Assembly: GCF_026914265.1 (NCBI RefSeq)
Contig: NC_069130.1
Span: 44,953,929 to 45,017,928, forward strand
Length of the DNA stretch: 64,000 bases
Reading direction: 5' to 3'
Source: Mya arenaria
Taxonomy: Eukaryota; Mollusca; Bivalvia; Myida; Myidae
Under the pieces are notes generated by a model. The model was not told the origin of the DNA. It did no database searches and saw only the letters and a list, made by a program, of their open reading frames with translations. The position numbers and the translations under genes were made by a program. Shown piece after piece: positions 58,549 through 64,000 of the stretch (position 1 is the first letter of the stretch; each line of letters begins with the position of its first letter).

Positions 58549-59362
58549 CAGGGATATAACTTATCACTCGCCACTCCCTAATGGCGACCTATTTCCGATC
58601 TGGGCAAGGGAAATTAAAAAAGACAAACTGGGTACTGGGTGCCGGGAAATAACATAATTGCAATAGCCAATCGTGCATCAGAAAAATCTAGTATGGTCAC
58701 CCCCATGTAGAATTGTGTGGAAATTCCTTGACAGCATAACGAAGCTAGCAAGGACGGAAAAAGAAAGTATTTTGCAGAAAATGAAAAAAATAAATGGAAG
58801 GTTCATAAATATTCTTTTTTTTGGGCAATGCAAATGACCACCCGTGGCTGTCCAAAACTGATTAATGTATGGTTTGTTCATTTTTTAAGTTTGCCGGTTT
58901 TGCAAATATTTTGTCACTGGCTGTGAATCGTATAAACTTGACAGCATTAAAAAAAAACAACTTGAAACTAGTGATGCACACAAGAGAAAAGCTATTTGAA
59001 AATTGCGAGGCAGGAAACATTTTGAATAACCTTAACAAAGCTGCCTATGATAAATTATGTGTAATGTTAAGAACCTGTTATGCACTTGTAATAAACAAAT
59101 GGCCAGTCAGCGAATGTAATTGGATGTGTGATTTTGATGATATAAAAATCTTAAAACATTATGTTTATTGAAGCGAATGTAATTGGATGTGTGATTTCGA
59201 TGATATAAAAATCTTAAAACATTATGTTTATTGAAGCGAATGTAAATAAAAGATGCATGCAAAATGGTGGGCTCGTGGGTTTGATGCTGGGCTTGTTGAT
59301 TTTTATTAAAAAGCTATGAGCCCAGCTGTCTAGTGGTCCGGAAAAGTTAAGTTATATCCCTG
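58549..59362 (+). mobile_element. hAT-like element with transposase-like relic
   Basis: CAGGGATATAACTTA and TAAGTTATATCCCTG bound 814 bp. Inside, an open frame at 58869-59171 includes LNNLNKAAYDKLCVMLRTCYAL and WPVSECNWMCDFDDIKIL in its right half. That pattern (N.A...........Y.L....P.S....MC..D) resembles hAT-type proteins of the ZNF862/KIAA1586 kind, but only a fragment is left. The last 63 bases of the frame are tandemly duplicated (59109-59171 and 59172-59234). No clear target duplication. Confidence 0.55.
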
Positions 59363-59636
59363 TAGAGCAGACACAATTTTCTTATTTGTGAAAATAATTA
59401 GCTATTTTATAATAAAAATATAACAATGATGTTACATTCACATAAAATTAATAGTGGCTTTTTTAAAAAAAAACTATAATTATATGTCATTAACATGCTT
59501 TTGAGGCGTAAAAAAATATATCAATGTAAGATAGAAACATATTTCACCTCATGAAATATAGCTTTTGGTTCTCAATTGGTGAAATGTATTGCGATATTAC
59601 ATGGAAACAAACATTTATCCTCTTATTTATTATTAC

Positions 59637-59748
59637 CTCAAAGTTCATGGAGATGGGAGGCCTGGTCCACTTTCGTTTGTCGTTCGTGTTCAACAGCTCA
59701 ATCTCTGCACTCAGCTGACACTCCTTCATTCCTCCCATACGCTTGATC
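59637..59748 (-). CDS. AP2M1: AP-2 complex subunit mu, penultimate exon
   Basis: Minus-strand 112-base exon: one base completing a Lys codon, then 37 codons reading [19 protein letters not shown] and [18 protein letters not shown]. This is the conserved IKRMAGMKES...[22 protein letters not shown] region of mu2's cargo-binding domain. Splice sites fit: CTTCAG before it (phase 2) and GAG|GTAATA after it, joining in frame to the last exon 3.6 kb away. The exon before it (expected to end ENAIVW) is not in the remaining 4.2 kb, so it lies beyond the window. Confidence 0.96.
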
Positions 59749-59791
59749 CTGAAGCAGGGAATAACCATCTTGAGTTCATTTGTATATAGTA

Positions 59792-59974
59792 CAGGGATGT
59801 CAATGCAAATTTGTAACAAAAACAGGAAACCAGTACAAAATAGGAGGATTACCATCACACTATTCACAAGAGTTCATTTTTCATACAGATCTGATAAAAG
59901 GCAACAATTTTAATTTTAAAATTTTGTGGCCATAAAGAGGAAATCAGCTCAAAAGAGGAAAGTTGGCATCCCTG
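59792..59974. mobile_element. Small hAT-type MITE next to an AP2M1 exon
   Basis: CAGGGATGTCAA and its near-complement TTGGCATCCCTG bound 183 bp. It ends 43 bases upstream of the 3' splice site region of the exon at 59637-59748 (minus strand). Confidence 0.65.
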
Positions 59975-59988
59975 TCATATATGTTATT

Positions 59989-62900
59989 AACAAGAGGGCC
60001 AAATGGCCCTGAATCGCTCACCTGTGATATACTGCACATTGGTATTGTGTTCATAAGGTTTTTCTAATATCTGACCTAGTGACCTAGTTATTGACTGCGG
60101 ATGACCCAATATCGAACATGACCCAGATTTTATAGAGATGATCATTCTGACCAAGTTGCATTAACATTAGGCTAAAATTGTGACCTCTATTGTGTTCACA
60201 AGGTTTTTCTACTAATTGACCTATTGACCTAGTTATTGACGGTAAATGACCCAATAACGAACTTGACCTAGATTTTATAGAGATGATCATTCTGACCAAG
60301 TTACATTTAGATTAGGCTTAAGTTGTGACCTCTATTGTGTTCACAAGGTTTTTATACTAATTGACCTAGTGACCTAGTTATTGACCGCGAATGACCCAAT
60401 ATCGAACTTGACCTTTTTTTTTTCTAGAGATGATCATTCTGACCAAGTTGAATTGAGTTAAGCCTAAAATTGTGACCTCTATTGTGTTCACAAGGTTTTT
60501 CTACTAATTGACCTAGTGACCTAGTTTTTGACCTGGGTTGACCCAATATGGAACTTGACCTAGCTTATGTTAAGATGATCATTCTGACCAAGTTTCATTA
60601 AGATAAGGCTAAAATTGTGACCTCTATTTTGTTCACAAGGTTTTTCTAATAATTGACCTAGTGACCTAGTTATTGACTGCGTATGACCCAATATCGAACT
60701 TGACCCAGATTTTATAGAGATGATCATTCTGACCAAGTTGCATTAAGATTAGCCTAAAATTGTGACCTCTATTGTGTTCACAAGGTTTTTGTACTAATTG
60801 ACCTAGTGACCTAGTTATTGACCGCAGATGACCCAATATCGAACTTGACCTAGATTTTATAGAGATGATCATTCTGACCAAGTTGCATTGAGATTAGGCT
60901 AAAATTGTGACCTCTATTGTGTTCACAAGGTTTTTGTACTAATTGACCTAGTGACCTAGTTATTGACCGTGAATGACCCAATATCAAATTTGACCTACAT
61001 TTTATAGCGATGATCATTCTGACCAAGTTGCATTGAGATTAGGCTAAAATTGTGACCTCTATTGTGTTCACAAGGTTTTTCTACTAATTGACCTAGTGAC
61101 CTAGTTATTGACCGCGGATGACCCAATATCGAACTTGACCTAAATTTTATAGAGATGATCATTCTGACCAAGTTGCATTGAGATTAGGCTAAAATTGTGA
61201 CCTCTAATGTGTTCACAAGGTATTTCTACTAATTGACCTACTGACCTAGTTTTTGACCCAAGATGACCCAATATCGAACTTGACCTAGATTTCATAGAGA
61301 TGATCAGTCTGACCAAGTTTCATAAAGATTAGGTCAAAATTGTGACCTCTGTTGTGTTCACAAGGTTTTTCTAATAATTGACCTAGTGACCTAGTTATTG
61401 ACTGCGGATGACCCAATATCGAACTTGACCTAGATTTTATAGAGATGATTATTCTGACCAACTTGCATTGAGATTAGGCTAAAATTGTGACCTCTACTGT
61501 GTTCACAAGGTTTTTGTACTAATTGACCTAGTGACCTAGTTGTTGACCGCGGATGACCCAATATCGAACTTGACCTACATTTTATAGAGATGATCATTCT
61601 GACCAAGTTGCATTGAGATTAGGCAAAAATTGTGACCTCTATTGTGTTCACAAGGTTTTTGTACTAATTGACCTAGTGACCTAGTTTTTGACCTGGGTTG
61701 ACCCAATATGGAACGTGACCTAGCTTATGTTAAGATGATCATTCTGACCAAGTTTCATTAAGATAAGGCTAAAATTGTGACCTCTATTTTGTTCACAAGG
61801 TTTTTCTAATAATTGACCTAGTGACCTAGTTATTGACTGCGTATGACCCAATATCGAACTTGACCCAGATTTTATAGAGATGATCATTCTGACCAAGTTG
61901 CATTAAGATTAGCCTAAAATTGTGACCTCTATTGTGTTCACAAGGTTTTTTGTACTAATTGACCTAGTGACCTTGTTATTGACCGCGGATGACCCAATAT
62001 CGAACTTGACCTAGATTTTATAGAGATGATCATTCTGACCAAGTTGCATTGAGACTAGGCTAAAATTGTGACCTCTATTGTGTTCACAAGGTTTTTGTAC
62101 TAATTGACCTAGTGACCTAGTTATTGACCGTGAATGACCCAATATCAAACTTGACCTACATTTTACAGCGATGATCATTCTGACCAATTTGCATTGAGAT
62201 TAGGCTAAAATTGTGACCTCTATTGTGTTCACAAGGTTTTTCTACTAATTGACCTAGTGACCTAGTTATTGACCGCGGATGACCCAATATCGAACTTGAC
62301 CTACATTTTATAGAGATGATCATTCTGACCAAGTTGCATTGAGATTAGGCTAAAATTGTGACCTCTATTGTGTTCACAAGGTATTTCTACTAATTGACCT
62401 ACTGACCTAGTTTTTGACCCCAGATGACCCAATATCGAACTTGACCTAGATTTCATAGAGATGATCAGTCTGACCAAGTTTCATAAAGATTAGGTCAAAA
62501 TTGTGACCTCTGTTGTGTTCACAAGGTTTTTCTAATAATTGACCTAGTGACCTAGTTATTGACTGCGGATGACCCAATATCGAACTTGACCTAGATTTTA
62601 TAGAGATGATTATTCTGACCAAGTTGCATTGAGATTAGGCTAAAATTGTGACCTCTATTGTGTTCACAAGGTTTTTGTACTAATTGACCTAGTGACCTAG
62701 TTGTTGACCGCGGATGACCCAATATCGAACTTGACCTACATTTTATAGAGATGATCATTCTGACCAAGTTGCATTGAGATTAGGCTAAAATTGTGACCTC
62801 TATTGTGTTCACAAGGTTTTTGTACTAATTGACCTAGTGACCTAATTATTGACCGCGGATGACCCAATATCGAACTTGACCTAGATTTTATAGAGATGAT

Positions 62901-63205
62901 CATTCTGACCAAGTTGCATTGAGATTAGGCTAAAATTGTGAACTCTATTGTGTTCACAAGGTTTTTCTACTAATTGACCTAGTGACCTAGTTTTTGACCC
63001 CAGATGACCCAATATCGAACTTGACCTAGATTTTATAGAGATGATCAGTCTGACCAAGTTTCATAAAGATTAGGTCAAAATTGTGACCTCTATTGTGTTC
63101 ACAAGCAATTGTGAACGGACGGACGGACGGACGGACGGACGGACGACGGACGAAGAGTGATCACAAAAGCTCACCTTGTCACTACGTGACAGGTGAGCTA
63201 ACAAA
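59989..63205 (+). mobile_element. Pearl-like element with 145-bp array and higher-order repeat
   Basis: The head AACAAGAGGGCC...GGCCCTGAATCGCTCACCTG is followed by about 21 units of 145 bp (TGACCTAGTGACCTAGTTAT, ATGACCCAATATCGAACTTG, GATGATCATTCTGACCAAGT, GTGACCTCTATTGTGTTCAC). The tail is (GGAC)n, GAAGAGTGATCACAAAAGCT and the hairpin AGCTCACCTTGTCAC/GTGACAGGTGAGCT, ending CTAA. That hairpin plus CTRR end is Helitron-like. Variant units recur 1160 bp apart. Confidence 0.9.
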
Positions 63206-64000
63206 AAGAGAAAAGTAGATACCAATGCTTGTCTCCGCTTGTTTTCTCAGTCAATTTTGAGCCTACATGTGACTAGAATTTCATTAAAGCCAGTTAAGGA
63301 CCTTAATATATGTGTGTACTGTCACTGGTAACATTTGTATTAAGTTTCATGTGAATATCTTGTGTAACAGTTTTTGGGGCTATAGCCAAGGTTTATGCAT
63401 AAAAACAAACACACTAAAGCCATGACAATATGTTCACCTTAAACTTTGAACAGCCGACAAGCTTATAACATTAAGTATCTTAAGGTTAACTACAATATAA
63501 TGTACCATGCAATGCTTATAAAAGTTTTAATGATCAAGTGCCATTTCAATAAACATCATAGTAACAATTTTCAACTTGGTGAAAAATTGCCTTTTTTCTA
63601 ATTTGAATTTTAAGAAAACAAACAAAGTTTGTATAACAAAAATATGAAAACAAGCAAGAAAATGGTCTAAACAATATACGCATATGAATAAATTCGATGA
63701 AAAGTAGCAGGTATTTATAATAATCGTTGTTAAAAATTACGAAATCCTCACTCAGTTTTAAATATTCACTAAGATGCAATTTCAAGGTGAGAAACTTTCT
63801 TAATAGAATCTGCAATCCTGATTCACTCTGAACTTAAACTGAACTTTAAAATGAAATAATTTTTCAAATCAATCATAAAAGTAAGTTATTTGTGTTTCAA
63901 AATTTTGAAATCATTGAGGTGGGCAAGAAAAGCATCTTGGTGAAAATGTTAAACTTCAAACCTAAATTAAACAAAAACTGTATGTTATTCTAAAAGCTCT
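63206..64000. other. AP2M1 intron to the window edge
   Basis: AT-rich. Apart from repeat R1 at 63575-63785, nothing coding is seen. The next AP2M1 exon is not present. Confidence 0.5.
63575..63785 (+). repeat. Dispersed repeat R1, copy 3
   Basis: Matches 2735-2935: TATGAAAACAAGCAAGAAAA, CATATGAATAAATTCGATGA and ATTACGAAATCCTCACTCAG. Confidence 0.75.

Noticed and set aside
60084-60881. Two near-identical 71-residue proteins
   Set aside because: They are repeats of the 145-bp array read on the minus strand.

Overview
The window looks like nuclear DNA of a bivalve mollusc. It is AT-rich and mostly non-coding. It carries at least four large arrays with different core repeats, each ending in a (GGAC)n- or (CCGA)n-like microsatellite and a terminal hairpin, which is the layout described for bivalve 'pearl'/Helitron-like elements. 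It also has many MITEs and SINE, LINE, Tc1 and hAT debris. The species cannot be fixed from the sequence.

Left part (about 5.7-45.1 kb): a head-to-tail cluster of class A (rhodopsin-like) GPCR genes, all on the + strand, each with its coding region in a single exon. Three look intact (12827-14239, 33739-35277, 43535-45085). A fourth (about 22151-23770) is a close relative of the 33.7 kb gene but is broken. Copies 1-3 share an untranslated leader exon behind a 3' splice site. Copies 2 and 3 also share upstream and downstream flanks, so they come from a segmental duplication later inflated by a LINE, MITEs and other repeats. The receptors have QRF in place of DRY and NFxIY in place of NPxxY. 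Their general look is that of the invertebrate peptide-receptor group that includes FMRFamide, DMSR and sex-peptide receptors. The ligands are unknown.

Middle part (about 45.9-53.5 kb): no genes seen. It holds two copies of an hAT5-like MITE with 5-bp target duplications, a 58-bp tandem array, a palindromic MITE, a tRNA-derived SINE inserted in a repeat head, an array with alternating periods of about 162 and 176 bp, a 76-bp hairpin insertion with a clean empty-site comparison, and a 38-bp array rich in the CRE palindrome TGACGTCA.

Right part (about 54-64 kb, minus strand): the last two coding exons of AP2M1, the mu subunit of the AP-2 clathrin adaptor, at 59637-59748 and 55943-56077. They encode the C-terminal 81 residues plus one base of the preceding codon, including the Trp and Arg of the cargo-signal pocket. 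The rest of the gene should lie beyond the right edge. The intron between the exons holds a pearl-like array, an hAT-type MITE and an hAT remnant. The next intron holds a small MITE and a 3.2 kb pearl-like array with 145-bp units and an eight-unit higher-order repeat.

Other broken genes are a DUF3504/Crypton-type recombinase fragment (2334-2762, minus), a Tc1-like element with both inverted ends (26018-27116) and a decayed non-LTR retrotransposon (28445-about 30720). I saw no retrovirus-like or capsid-bearing element.
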